64,000 nucleotides of DNA, taken from the NCBI GenBank assembly GCA_024699855.1, contig JAMPIQ010000003.1, forward strand, positions 6,696,001-6,760,000, given 5' to 3'. A program made the translations under genes and the position numbers. Source of the stretch: Aphelenchoides besseyi. Lineage: Eukaryota; Nematoda; Chromadorea; Rhabditida; Aphelenchoididae. Below, piece after piece: positions 35,412 through 48,400 of the stretch. The stretch's first letter is position 1, and each line of letters starts with the position of its first letter. The notes below the pieces were generated by a model. It saw only the letters and a program-made list of their open reading frames with translations, did not search any database and was not told the origin of the DNA.

Positions 35412-38400
35412 ATGGAAAGGTGCCAAAAAATGGCGACGACTTCGTCGTCCACACTTTCAACGGGCAAGTCCATCGAACTGGTCAATGGCCAAAATCTGAG
35501 CAAATACGAAAAACAGTTGGATCAATTGTACCAACAAAGCGACAACAACAAGCGTCTTTATGCCACTTTCATTGACATACTGCTCAGCACAAGCACAAAA
35601 TCAACAGAACTCGAAGCGCCCGACACCACCATCCGCAGACTGACGATTCTGCGTCGATTCATGGCTTACATCAACGACATGGAGAGCTCTCGTCTCCAAA
35701 AAGCACAGTCGAAATTGGAGTACGAATCCGAAAGTCGTGTGGTAAGTTCGGTTACACACTGGAAAGATCTCTGTCGAATTGTAGAACGCCGTTTTCAAGT
35801 TGGCGTTGGCTACTCGTTGGTACGACAAGTTCGCTCATTTGTTCCAGAATGAGATCATCACCGCAAAGTTCTCTGTTTTCTTGGACGTAAGCTGAGATCT
35901 CTTTCCATAATCAAACAAATTGATTCTTAGAGTCAAATAGACAACGATTTGGGTCGCGTTCTGCCATGGGCTTTCTATTCGAATTGCATCAGTCAATGCA
36001 ACGTCGAAAAGGTTTGCAAGCTTTTTGTTTCGTTTCCTATTCTCGGTTTCAGATCATTGCTCGTGCGGTCATCGACTCTCGTAATAACGAGAAGGCGCAC
36101 GTTGGCACAATCTTCAATTTGATGGATACTCATTCTAATATTGAAGCGATCAGTCGAATGGTCAAATATTTGGATGATACTTGTGCTCTCTACATGAAAA
36201 GCTACTACAAGAAGCGTCCAACAGGACCGTTAAAGGAAATGCATTTGGCGCATGAAGTGGTTGATAAGGTTTGCGTCAATCAGCTTCTGAAGTACATCAA
36301 CAAGCTTCGAATGAAATGCGGTCTTGATCAATCGAGAGTTCCAAACGCCATTTTTGTACGAAAAATGAAGACTCTTCTCAAACTTCACACGGAAAGTATT
36401 TCTGCATGCGGAGACGCAAAGCAGTTTTTCGAACAAAAAGTTTTGCATTTGATGAGCAGCGATTCACTGATGCAACACGCTGTCTTAAGATTTTATTGTC
36501 GTAAAGATATTGAATTGGCCAAATACTTTGCGAAATTCCAAAGAGCACCAGAAGAAAATTGGCCTCGTGATCTTCAAGAATTATCAGAAGAGCAATGGAG
36601 TGAGATAAGTGAACGTGTGAAGGCAGAGTTCAGTATCCTTATTTTTGTTCGATACTAATTGCTTGTTGTAGGAAAATGAACTTAATGGACGAGTATAATA
36701 GGTACAAGGGTGGAATGGTTCTCTGCAAACTCTCTCAAGGCCAACATCTCACTTACGTGATTGATCAACCCGAAGAGCTTGCCACACGTTTCTATCCGTT
36801 CTTGGAAGCTGAAACGAAATTTGGTATTGACGCCGAATGGGAGCAATCTTATGCGGGTGAAGTTGGAACGTGAGTGTTACTGATGATTATATTGATCAAA
36901 TCATGACTTTTAGTTTGGGTCTGCTGCAAATTTCAACAAAAATGGAAACTATGCTTTTTGATGTTGTTGCTTTTACAATGCGGGATGATTTCGGAAAAGA
37001 TCAATGGATGGAGTTGTTTTCGAGATTATTCAATCCCAAGAATCGATTCTACGGTATCATAGCAATTTGAAAGGAATTATTGTGTCTTATTTAGGGTTTG
37101 CATTGGACAGCGATTTGAAAGCCATCTTGCACAACTTTCCGTTTTTGATGGAGACCGAGTTTCCCAAAACGAGTAAAATGATTTGTTTGCGCAATTTGTT
37201 GCAATCTGTGAGTCGCAAAGATCGTACAAGAATGACTGTTAAGTTTAGATCATGCAGGACAAGATTGATGTCTACGAGCGACTGTTCGATAGTACGCGAG
37301 AAGTCCCATTCCAATTGACATGTGTTTTCAGACGAGTTGCCTACTGCTCTTAATTTGGCCGAAGTCGTCTCGAAAGTGATTAATCTCACAGTACCAAAAA
37401 TGGAACAGGCTTCTGTTTGGGTAATTTATAGTTCTGTTTTCGTAATGACACACGACCTACATCGGTCAACACGAGTGAAATATTTCACAAGCCAATTTCG
37501 AAAGTAGAAAACTAAACTCAATTGTTTCGTTTAGACTTACCGTCCACTTCGTCAGAAACAAATCAGATATGCAGCAATGGATTCATTTCTTTGTGTTACG
37601 TTGGAGCGAAAGCTCAATCAAAAGTTGTCAGATTTGTAAGTTGAAGTGTGAAGATTCGAAAACTAATATTCACAGGATTGGAAAAGAAATGGCCGAAAGT
37701 AAATTCGAAACCATGGCGTGGCCAATTAAAACAAATGTAACGGATGGAAATCATAATATTCTTGTCGATGTGCAAAATATGGAACGTCCAAGCAAGAAAA
37801 CAAAAGTTCAACATTTCTCCAACGACGAACTTATAGCTCTTGTTAACGTTCGTGATTTTGACGTAGACTTAAACTCGATTCTGTTCTAGAGTATGAACCA
37901 TAAACTACAGGCAAGCGGGACACCAACGGTGCCATCTTACACTCGCCGTTACATTGTCGACTCGATGTGCTCGCAACTCGGAGCTCTTCTTCGTCGTTGT
38001 GGTATGAGCGTATTTTCGGGCAATGAACCATCAGTCATTATTGAACGCTGCACTAACGACACCGAGTTGCGAATTTTAAGCTGCGGAAAAGCTGTTAACA
38101 AGGTAAGTTATTCACAAATGAGTATAATAGAAGATGTTGTTTGCAGTTTCCATTTCCTGATCGTGTTCTCAACATTGCTGCTTCGAGTTCAACGTTGGAC
38201 GCTCAATTGATTCAACTTCTAGAATTGGAACGTTTGATCATTGATGTTGGGAACTTGAATTCGCGTTGTATTCGTTGCAACAGTATGAGTTTGCTTCGTG
38301 TTCCGACAGCCGTAATGCGTTACATGCACATGAGATTCACTATCTTGAATGCGCCCGAAACAGAAACCTGCGACTACTCTCCGGAAGACATGTTCCGTGC

Positions 38401-38754
38401 ACAACAACGAATGAAACACATCAACAAACAACCGTTTCTCAATTATGCTGTCGGTGTTTGCGACGGTGATCTTGGTCATCTGTACATTGCACCAAATGGA
38501 ATGATTGATCTGAAGTAAGTGATTGGTTATAAACACAACGTTTGGATATTTTCAGAGATTTGACCCTACGTCGTCTTTACTGTTACAGTACAATCAAAAA
38601 CGTCGGTCGAATTCCGTTGACTTTGGCCACTCACATCAACTACACAACCGGCGACTTCCCACCGGGCACCATGCACGCGATTTGCTCGGTGTGTGGAAAA
38701 GAAAGTCCCGAAGCTTCGACTATGGCGGACATCAACCGCGAAATTTCTTGCTAA
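35412..38754 (+). CDS. mut-7: MUT-7/EXD3/Nibbler 3'-5' exonuclease with Mut7-C domain
   Basis: About 880 residues in at least 13 exons; the start may instead be MATTSSSTLS at 35430. A helical N-terminal half leads to a DEDD-type exonuclease domain with motif I (KFGIDAEWE), motif II (GFALDSDLKAI) and motif III (YAAMDSFLCV). The C-terminal Mut7-C domain begins YIVDSMCSQLGALLRRCG and carries a zinc-ribbon pair (CIRC, CSVC). Family members trim the 3' ends of small RNAs; C. elegans MUT-7 (about 910 residues) works in Mutator foci to silence transposons. Joining the exonuclease and Mut7-C halves requires a 48-nt intron at about 37863-37910 that removes an apparent stop; without it they would be two ORFs. 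Confidence 0.87.
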
Positions 38755-39012
38755 AACGCATTTTTTGAGTTAATTTATATTTTCGATCACTTCTTTTAAG
38801 TCCACGTTAAATGCTCTTTTTGCAATAAAAGTTCGCAAAATCTATTGACTTTCTGTGAACACAAACATCGAGAAGAACTAATTGATCAGATGGAATTTAT
38901 TTTGATGCTATTAGAAGATGCAATGGTAGGCGAGAAAATTTGATCAGCTTATCAATTGTGTTTATATATGGCAAAATAGACTGAATACAGAACAGCAAAG
39001 ATCGTCAAACTT

Positions 39013-39022
39013 TTGACAAAAA
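39013..39022 (-). terminator. RNA polymerase III terminator of tRNA-Pro
   Basis: A run of five T on the minus strand, directly after the tRNA 3' end (39028), is the usual pol III stop. Confidence 0.6.
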
Positions 39023-39027
39023 CTATT

Positions 39028-39099
39028 GGGCTCGGCCGGGAATCGAACCCGGAGCCTCTCGCACCCAAAGCGAGAATCATGCCATTAGACCACCAAGCC
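39028..39099 (-). tRNA. tRNA-Pro (anticodon UGG)
   Basis: 72 nt and no intron. The acceptor stem GGCTTGG pairs with CCGAGCC with one G-U pair, followed by the discriminator C. The anticodon stem CTCGC/GCGAG encloses the loop TTTGGGT, anticodon TGG. The T arm GGGTTCGATTCCC matches the B box, and the D arm has TGGTCTAATGG for the A box. It sits between mut-7 and the hAT-derived gene. Confidence 0.95.
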
Positions 39100-39645
39100 G
39101 ACACAGGGAAGGAAAGCAACATGCGGGTTAATCTCGTGAAGTCGCTTCAGCCTGAGAAGAAACGTAAATCCGATGCAAAGCGCTGAAACAAAATGACACT
39201 GATCGGGAGTTCGGTCATTTTGATTTTGTCAATTGGGGCTCAAGAAACTATTCAACATAACAATTTTGTCGTGAAGAAAAGCGGCCTTAAAGTCCTTTTG
39301 GGTTATTTCGCAAAGTTGGATTTGTGCATCCAAGTCACTGGAAACATTTTGTTCGAATTTCACTTCAAATTAGGAATCTCATGTACGAAAAAGGACGACG
39401 ACGCTCGCTGAACCTTCGTCTTGTTTTTCGCTCGCTTGGTACGCACTCTGCACAAGTTGACATTGGCGGTCAGCGGCGCTGTCAGTCAAAAGCGTCCTCT
39501 CAGTCATGACGGTGCTCATTTTTTCTCGTTCAGTTTCTTTTCGCAGCGTGCCATAAGCTCGGCGTGCTTGTTTGTAACTCAAAGTTTATGTGACGTCAAA
39601 ATTGACATTTACGGGAATTGACAGACTAAAACGATTTTCTGTACC
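39100..39645. other. spacer upstream of hAT-derived gene
   Basis: Contains short ORFs on both strands without domain signals. It should hold the promoter of the gene starting at 39646. Nothing else is seen. Confidence 0.45.
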
Positions 39646-42005
39646 ATGAATACAAGGCGCAGAAATCGTCTGACGTCGTCCGAACGTTTGAACGAAATGT
39701 TGGCAATACACGGATCGTTCGGATATTCGTCTCCGGAACCGGCGGTCAGTTCGATTTCTCTTTTGATCAACAACTATTTTGCTGTTTAGGACGAAGATTT
39801 TGAAACAAAAAGCGAACCCAGAAAGAAACGAGCAAGATCCGAGATTTGGACGCTTTTCAATTTTGGAGATACTCATTACTTTTGTCAACTTTGTTTGGTT
39901 CCAACTCCTTTCAAAAGACCACCTTCCACAACTGTAGCTATTCGGCACATCCGTCGATTTCATTCCGAACATCCGCGAGTTCAAGAGTTGATGAATCAGA
40001 GTCCCGAGTTTCGTCGTCTAATCGACAACCACGCAAACAGTCCGGAGAACTCGGAAGTTGGCTCCTCCACCACAGTCGACAGAAGTCGATTGACATCCGT
40101 AACGTCGAACAAAGCCATTGAACTAAAAAAGTAGGGTTTTCAAACCGAAAACATTCACGATTCTTATTCTTAGAACAAAACAAATTCAGTTTGAAAACTC
40201 ATTCGTCAAAATGCTTTCATTGCCTTGTATCCCGTTAAAAACGGCTATGAGTCCGCAAATGACTTCGTTACTCGGGATTTTGGATCCCAAAATCTATGTT
40301 CCAACGACTGTCAAAGAAGCTAAAGAACTTCTGATGAATCATGCTGAGGATATTAAAAGAAAAATTGGCGATGAGATTGTCGATTACAAAAGTTCGTTAT
40401 CAGCAACAATCGGACATTTGACTTATGTGCCTCGAAATTGGGTTTACATCTCCGTAAATGTTCATTTCATCAAACAGAACACTTTACAAAATCGTTTTCT
40501 TGGTCTGCGAAGATTACACGATGACACAGGAATCGAGTGCATATACAAAACAATTCTTCAGCAATACGATTTGACCGAAACAGATGTGTACCGGGTCTTC
40601 TATAGTCAGACAACCGATGCTGTAAGTTCACTTGCAGTCGAAGGTACAGTTCAATTCGAGAAACGACATTTGCAATATCTTATTCAGAAGAATGTGATGA
40701 GGTCGATGAAATCGACGAAAGTACGCGTCCGGAGTTGAGTCTCGACCACAACATTACACCACAGCATAAGAACATTGTGCCGTTAAAAGAAGTTAAATTG
40801 GAACCGGACGAATGCCAAGAAAAAAAGAACGACATCGAAGCTCAACCACTTTGTGTTGCATGCGAATTGAAAACACTTTTTGTACGAGTTATCAAACGAA
40901 CGTTACTCAAATCATCAACTTACAAACGTCTATTAGGACTATTTGAAATGTTTCAAAGTTCACCGCAATCGTTGGCTTCTCTCACTTCGTCTATTCAAGC
41001 TCCGTTCGTTCGTCTTGTGAAGAACAAATGGACGAGTTGGGTTAGTGTTTTGGAGTTTTACGTTCAACATCACAATCTCATGGGACAGGTATAACTACAC
41101 AAGTGTTTCAAAGGTTGACATTGTCATTCAGATTGCAATCCATCACGGTTGGGAGCATTTGAGTAGTGCAGAAAACGATCGACTGACCAAATATCTTGAG
41201 GTTTGCTTGTTTTTTGGATTAATCCAATGCTTGCTTTGTAGGTGATTAGTGTTTTTCGTTCTTCGATTCGAACTCTCGATACTTCTGGCTCCATAACAGT
41301 ATCATGGATATACGGAATTCTACGTGCAATTAACACGAAACTAAAAACTGGTATGAAAAGCGAGGACGAGGAGATTTGTTCGATGTGCAAAGAATTTGAG
41401 AGTGAAATGAATGCGCGATTTTCGTACATTTTGGACGATCCAATTTTCATAATCTCAACCTTTTTGGACCCAGCAACAAAGAACCATTTGAAACAAGACG
41501 ACGCGGAACGTGCCTGTGAGTTGATAGCCGACGACGTGAGTTTTCGATTGATTGAAATTGAACTTGTTTTTGAAATTTAGTTAAAAATAGATCAAGGTGG
41601 TGTAACACCACTCATTGAAGATGCAACTAATCCAGCGGATCCGTTACTATCAATGTTGGACAGTTTTGGTGCTCCATCAAACGATGCGAAGGCCTCAGTT
41701 CGTTCCTTCTCCGATATGGTCTGTTCTGAATTCCAAGCTCAAACAGAAAAGGGACCGTACTCATCAGTAAGATCCATAAGTTCTATTGATAGTTAATTGT
41801 TGGACTTTAGACAACGATTCCAGCAATCAACGCTGTTGTGGATCCTCGGTTTCAAATGGCCGCTCAATTGGCAAGGACCGTTTTAGCGGTGCCAACTTCG
41901 AACACGGTGCTGGAAGACGCGTTTCGAACCTCTGCTGAACACTTACGAGATCCAGATGGTCAACTGTTGAATGCTAAACTGATGGTTCATTTGAACAAAA
42001 CATAG
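39646..42005 (+). CDS. domesticated hAT transposase-like protein with BED zinc finger
   Basis: About 670 residues in nine or more exons. After a basic start (MNTRRRNRLTSSERL) comes a BED-type zinc finger (SEIWTLFNF ... FCQLC ... HIRRFHSEH, near residues 50-95). The middle resembles the hAT RNase-H-like body (FLGLRRLHDDTGIECIYKT; FIISTFLDPATKNH). The C-terminus holds the hAT dimerisation motif (AAQLARTVLAVPTSNTVLEDAF ... NAKLMVHLNK split by variation). No terminal repeats flank it, and the many short introns keep an open frame, so it looks like a host gene that captured a transposase rather than a live element. Likely a DNA-binding regulator; the exact role is unknown. Confidence 0.75.
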
Positions 42006-42142
42006 ATGAGCATTTCTCCTCCCATATAGTTAGCCAATGCGAAAAAAACTCTCGAAGCGAATTGCTGCGATTTTGTTTAGCTTTTTGTTGCAGACCACTT
42101 TCTGCAGTCGTTATAATTTCTGTTTGTTAAATTTGTTGAAAA

Positions 42143-42571
42143 ATGATGTTAAATCGTCTAATTGCGCATAAACTTCAAGTCATTTCATCTCGTGGACTTT
42201 TTCGACCACCGTCCAATATGCCTTATGCGGGTATTTGGCGAAAAGATGGAGATATCGTGCGAAAAGACGATTTGCTTGTGGCTCAACGACGTTTGAATTA
42301 CCATCCCGGAGCAAATGTAAGTTTTTTACCCGCAGATTATGCTGAGAATTGAATTCAGGTTTACTATCAGTTCGATCGAGCTCAGCATCTACTCAAATCG
42401 GATTGTGATGGAACGGTGAAGATCACACGCGAAAAAGTCAATCTGGATATGACGAACGAGAGAGTAGCAAAGGAATATGAAAACAAAGTAACTGAGGATC
42501 TCTACAAATTTCATTTCAATGTCGTTCCTCTTCCGATGTCTCAACGTTTTCGATTGGTTGAAGAAAAATAA
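42143..42571 (+). CDS. MRPL27: mitochondrial ribosomal protein L27 (bL27m)
   Basis: Two exons give about 128 residues. The N-terminus (MMLNRLIAHKLQVISSRGLF) is a plausible mitochondrial presequence. The bL27 core is visible: an RKDDLLVAQRRLNYHPGANV segment split around residue 50, then LLKSDCDGTVKITREKV. Part of the large mitoribosomal subunit, near the peptidyl transferase centre. The exon junction (near 42317-42358) uses GTAAG/CAG. Only about 100 bp separate it from lin-7, which suggests one transcription unit. Confidence 0.75.
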
Positions 42572-42670
42572 ACCGAATTAGATCTTTTGATTCATTTGCT
42601 TAAGCGGTTATTGACCGCAATTGTATCTAGAGCTTGTAAAGACTATTCCTGAATTAGATTTTCAGTTTCG

Positions 42671-43419
42671 ATGAACAATCGTCCGTTGAAAGCACACGAT
42701 GAGATTGGAATTCAACGAGGTATGTCGATTGAAGCATTTCATTGTACTCAAATATCGTAGATATCCAACGAATTGACGAGTTGATTACTCACTTAACCAA
42801 AACCGGAGAGCTGACGTCCCCCAAATTGCTTGTACTTCAACAGATTCTGCAGTCGAAATTTTTTCATTCCGTTCGTGAAGTTTACGAAAATGTCTATCAA
42901 TCGACTTCGGACATCGATGCATCTCCAGAAGTTTGTTTAGCATTGTCTCTCAATTAATTTTCTTGTTGAAGGTGATCGCAAGCGCCGTTGCAAAGGGAAC
43001 TGTTGCAGCTTTTGCAGCGGCTGAAGGCTACGCACACCCACGGGTAATCGAATTGCCAAAGAACGATCAAGGATTGGGTTTCAACGTAATGGGCGGTAAA
43101 GAACGTGAGTAACTAGTTTATGATTTTGGTATTCGTTCTTTTAGAAAACTCACCAATTTACGTTTCTCGGATTATCCCCGGCGGAGTGGCTGATCGTCAT
43201 GGCGGTTTGAAACGTGGTGACCAGTTGATTGCCGTCAACGGTGTCAATGTTGAACGAGAGTGTCACGAAACGGCGGTTCGTTTGCTAAAGAATGCTAAAG
43301 GAACAGTGAAATTGGTGGTTCGTTATACTCCGAAGCTGTTGGATGAGATGGAACGCCGCTACGACGAACAAACACGTCGAGCACATCAACAGTCGCCGTC
43401 ATTTAGTCGTCATCATTAA
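42671..43419 (+). CDS. lin-7: LIN-7 (L27 and PDZ scaffold)
   Basis: About 205 residues. The L27 domain ([20 protein letters not shown] ... [14 protein letters not shown]) is followed by one PDZ domain with carboxylate loop [17 protein letters not shown]-like [14 protein letters not shown] and [14 protein letters not shown]. This is the LIN-2/LIN-7/LIN-10 scaffold that places receptors on the basolateral side of epithelia and at synapses. Four exons; an acceptor-like GATTTTCAG lies 5 bases before the ATG and could be a trans-splice site, as expected of a downstream operon gene. It ends shortly before a gene for an ISCA2-TTC19 fusion. Confidence 0.93.
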
Positions 43420-43666
43420 CTCAATAGCCACTCAAACACCCGCAAGTTTTTCATTTTTGCTTTAAACGCATTTTTGGTGCTAAATAAATAGACGATGAAT
43501 CTGCCAAGAAGCTTTAAGATCACCGTGCCAATTTGTATTTCTGCTTAATGCATTGCATCATTTAATAAATTGATTTTTACTTGCTTTCTATTTGAGCTAT
43601 GCGTTTTGATGCGCAGTTGAATATCGATAGAATTTTGTTCGTTGTCTTTGAATTGTACGTTTAAGT

Positions 43667-45425
43667 ATGTTGCGGCGAGTTTATCGTTTCAAATGGACGA
43701 AAAACTGGACGCGCGACTACAAACAGCAATTTTACTCCAATCCTCAAACCCTGATCATTAGTGATCGTGCCGTCGAAAGATTGAGGCACATCGCAAAAGA
43801 AGGTGAACGGTTAAGGATTACAGTGGAAGGTGGTGGATGTGCGGGTTTCGAGTATAAGCTTAAATTGGACAACGAAAATCAACCGGACGACGTGATTGTT
43901 GAGAAAGATGGGGCATCGGTAGTTGTTGATGAGGTTAGTTAACTTCAATTCTCATGACATGATCTTCGGTTTTAGATTTCGTTGGATTTTGTGAAGGGAT
44001 CAACTATCGACTACACAGAAGATCTAATGAAGTCTGCGTTTCGAGTAACGAACAATCCTTTAGCAACTCAAGGATGTTCGTGCGGAGTGAGCTTCGCACC
44101 AAAAGATCTCGGCGCTGAATCATCGGGAAACGGCAACAACAATGAGAAAGAAGATAGAAATCAAGGTTCAACGACGGGCACCAAAACACTTCTCGGTCTC
44201 TCCGTTCTTGCCACTGTGAAGGATTTCTTGGGGATGGAAGAAATGAAATTGGACGACGATCCAGTCAAAGACAAAATCAAACAAGCGATGTTGTATCGTC
44301 GACACAATCAATTCGATAAAGCATTAGACGTATTGCACGAAGCGTTGGAAGAGGTGAAAAAACTCGGTGAAGAAATGAGTATAACGAGAGTAATTTACGA
44401 AGTGGCCATAACTCACTATCTGGCTGAAGATTTCGAAAAAGCCGAAGAAACATTTCGATTTGTGATTTCCAGGTAAGTAAGTCCTTAGATGCATTCGTAC
44501 GTATGATCTTAGATTGATTCAACTGCACCATAAAAAGGACAATTCTCCGGAGTTCATCGGAATCAGTTTGAAATTAGCGGACATTTTTGCACGACGTGGA
44601 GATTTGCAAAACGCCGAAATCGGATATCGACATTGTGTAAGCAAGCAAATGAATGTCATGGAAGAGCACATGAAAAACTATTACATTGCAAAAGGAGCAC
44701 ACATGGAGGAACCGAACAAAGCCGAGTTTTTTGGTCCCAAATACACTGATCCGTTGGCGCTGTTTGGTATGTGTTTGGAACAATTTGCTCATTTCTTGGT
44801 ACGCTTTTTCGTCGTAATGCTGATTGTGAATTCAACTCTAGATCAACTATCATGATGAGAGTCGAGAAAAAGAAGCCATTGAGTATATGGATGAAGTGCT
44901 CAAGGTTCGTTCAAATCTCGGTGTACATTAGCAGTCGTCCTTTAGCTCTCGTATCACATATACGGACCGTCGAATTTCCACTCGATTAATCTAATGAACA
45001 ACTTTGGTGCTGCTTGTATTCTGCGCAATCGGTTTGAGATCGCACGAAAATACTTGGAAGTTGGAATCGAACGTATTTTGCACAACAACGAATGTGCTCC
45101 GCTCATCGTTGGTTACTATTGCAACTATGCTGAAGCTCTTTTTCATTCTGGACAAATCGAAGAAGCGTTGAAATATGCGGAGAAAGCAGTTCGCTTGTCG
45201 CGTTCAGAGCCCGACAGAGTACAAAATTACGCCAAACGTTTCTTCAAAGATCTCCAACGAGATCAACGACGAGTTTATCGCGAAAAAGCGTACGAAAATA
45301 AACGTGACAGCGGACCATCTGGTGAATCAAGTTCGTGGTTTAGTTGGCCGTGGTCCAGTGCAACAAAAACGACCGAAACAAAAACCCACGAGCCCTCGAA
45401 TGTTCCAATGCACAGTACGGCGTGA
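43667..45425 (+). CDS. ISCA2 Fe-S assembly protein fused to TTC19
   Basis: About 530 residues in five exons. Residues 1-35 look like a mitochondrial presequence. Residues 37-129 are an A-type Fe-S scaffold of ISCA2 type with the three cysteines in GGGCAGFEY and QGCSCGVSF. With no stop, an Asn/Glu linker (about 130-155) leads into [18 protein letters not shown] and TPR repeats typical of TTC19 ([63 protein letters not shown]). ISCA2 makes 4Fe-4S proteins in mitochondria. TTC19 supports complex III by clearing Rieske protein fragments. The ISCA2 end and the TTC19 start lie in the same exon (43976-44472), so splicing does not create the join. See findings. Confidence 0.85.
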
Positions 45426-48400
45426 GTGAGTCGGTAATTGATTGTGAGTTGCAGTTGTTTCTCTGTCAATTAGGTATTTTTGTTTGTTATTGTTGATATT
45501 CAATCAATTAAACTTATCGCCATTCTTCGTGTAAGCATCTGATGTCACGTGCATCTTGAGATCGAGCAAAGACTTTTGTCTTAGTTTAGCAAAACTCTCA
45601 AACAAGTTTGCAGCAATAAATTTGAATATTATCGTATGTATTCAATGCAATTTCAATGGTTATTGTGCGTTGTCGGCTTGTTCGCTTGTTGTTTCAAAAG
45701 CTCGGATCTCGGGGTTCGCGTGAAACTCGAATGGGTATCTAAGTCGAGCCCATTTACTTAACGGAAATCGTAAAATGGCAGTAAAATGAGCTCAACGTTT
45801 TCGACAGCTGTTTGCTTTTTGTTCATAAAAAGATTCATGTTTCCCAGGAAACTTTGATTGTCAATCACGGCATGTTCACTCGACTGTTTTACTTCACAGA
45901 TGAGCGAAATTGCACGTTCGGTATCTGCAATCGTCATCCATTCGTTTGCTGTCACGAGGAAGTTGAGGCCGGAAAGTCCATGAGTGTCGAGAGAAAGGTT
46001 GAATGTTTGATTTGAGAACTCGGACGCGCGTTGAATGAAATTTGTTTGTTATCGCAGTCGGTCCACTTGTTTGCATTCAGATCTTCGCGTTTTCGTATTT
46101 GAGTCTAGCAAATTGATGTCGACGTAAATCCCGATGTTTTCGTTTTGCAATCGAACTTCAACGCCTTTTAACTTGCGATCAGTTTTTGTCATGTAAACAT
46201 CGGATCGATTTCCGCGTGTTATGTCACCTATCAAATGGCTTTGCAAGTGACCGACGAAAAAACGTGAAAAGTTTCATTCGTAAAAACGATTCGTCGCTTT
46301 TACGCTCAAATGACCTCGCGAATTGACGGTATGTTTCATTTTGGAAGTAACCGCTAATTTCCGTTAATCTCCGATGGTTTGGGACGGTAGTTAAGTGATT
46401 AGTGCGGCACGTTTTTATCTGATTCTCCAATTAAAATCCGATGGATTCGAAGGCGGCGGCTGTCCGCCAAAACAAAAGATGACGATTAGCGGAATGGATC
46501 GATTGTGTGTAATCGGTCGTGTTAATCGTGTGGATCATAAATCCTGTAGGCGGCCATCGTACGGATTACGGTGTTTGTCGCAAAACGATTTGTTTTCATT
46601 TAATCGAAAGCAACTTCCGTCAGGATTACGGTCTTCAAATTTGTCGAAACGATCAAAGAGCTCGAAATCAGCCAACAGCCCAATTCGCAGTTAGTGACTG
46701 ATCGGATCAAAACGCACCAAGTGTACTCGAAGGGAGGAGTTGTACAACGGGCGATTAAAAACTCGCACCCTCTGGCCATTTTCCTTGTGGTTATTCTTGT
46801 TCAAGGCCAAGAACCGGACGGACATTGCAGTTCAATTCGGTGGTCTTTAGATGTGCAATTTTGGCGTCCAACCAGCTGCTCTTAAACGTTGCGCCATGCA
46901 ATAAACCATTGGGCTATTGAGATTAAAATTTGTAGACGAGCCCCATATTCTTGCAATCGAATCCATGAGCAAACTCTTCAACTTCTACTTCTTTTTACAT
47001 TTTTATGGATTTCAGTTTTTGTTTATAAACAAACAGCCGGCTGATGGACAATTAACCTCACCGACCACTAACAACCGAGAGCGCTTGCAACAACTTACCA
47101 TTTGGATACGCTCGAGTGCCGTTCGATAGGAAATGTTGCCATTGGCCTTGAGTGCCGAACCGCGTTCTCATGAGTCTCCGGTCAGTGTGGTCAGACGGCA
47201 GAACCGGAAATCCACGAGCCGAACAGTCGCGCACTTTCGTTTCCAATTCAAATGTGCGATTGTTTGCCAAATTGGTTATTTTTTCCAGATTTGCATAACA
47301 ATAAATGTTTTCCGGTTGCAGTCGATTATCTCGAACGCAAATCTTAATAATCGTCGACCTCAACTTCTGTCTTCAATTACCGTTGCTTGTCAATTCGATC
47401 TGTCAAGAGGCAGCGTATACAAAGGTTATGCACTTCATCGGCATTTCCTTCGCATTTGTTTTTCAGAGTTGCCGATTGTCGCATTAGTTCCGATGATGAG
47501 CTGATGACGAGCATGAGAAACTTCGCCAGTGGCTTTAGAACTCCAAATGAACATGCAAACAGCCGCTCCACCCTCGTTTTCACATTCTTTGGCGTATCAT
47601 TCGAATCAAAAAGTTCGCAAACTCGTATTCTTATGTCACCAATCACTGCGAACAATTTTGATGTTTTGCGGTTCTTTTTCTTGTTCTGGGAATCCGAATA
47701 ATTCGAGAGGTTGTTGTGCTTGAGCTGCTATTTCTTCTTTTGCAATTCGAACACTCGTTTTATTGCTTTTCTTCACATCATCACGATTTGTATTTGCAAT
47801 GAAGACCGTTGGGCTCATTTAAGAGGTTTAACCCGAAGACGTTTTTATCGTCGCTGTTGTCTGCGAGAATCTTTGATGAACCGTCATTTCGATGTTACAC
47901 AATTGACAGTTTTTGTCGAACTATTTTGATCGAACACCTCGACAACACAGATCGCCTTCAGTAGACGAGCAGCGGCGATTGCTGAACGTGATAGAACGGC
48001 AGACGACCGATGTCTTGTGCGAGTGATTAAATTCCGTTCGAAGGAAAACGTTTGTTTGTTTGGATCAATGGTCGAAAAGTATCCGAAACTCTTCCACGTC
48101 TCTCATGATCCGGAAAGTGTCAAGACCTCTTACTCGTAACATAAACCGCATCGTGTTGATTGTCATTTTCGGTTTCACAGCCGCCAACGTTCCTTTCGTT
48201 AGGATTTGAGTTTCTTTAGTTTTCTATTGGTGCGTTTGTTTGCGGTCATTTTCAAGGACGAGCGGAAGTTTGAAGAACCGAAAGGTTTTCGACAAGCGAC
48301 CTCATCGGTTTGATTAAGAATTCGTATAAACAACGTTCTGTGCTCCAATTTCTCGAATTGGAATTCCGGTTGAATTCGTGCACTTGCTGAATCGTTTGGG

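Noticed and set aside
37569..37889. A separate small gene between the mut-7 exonuclease and Mut7-C parts
   Set aside because: A 48-nt GT-AG intron joins the two parts in frame, and MUT-7 proteins have both domains, so it is one gene.
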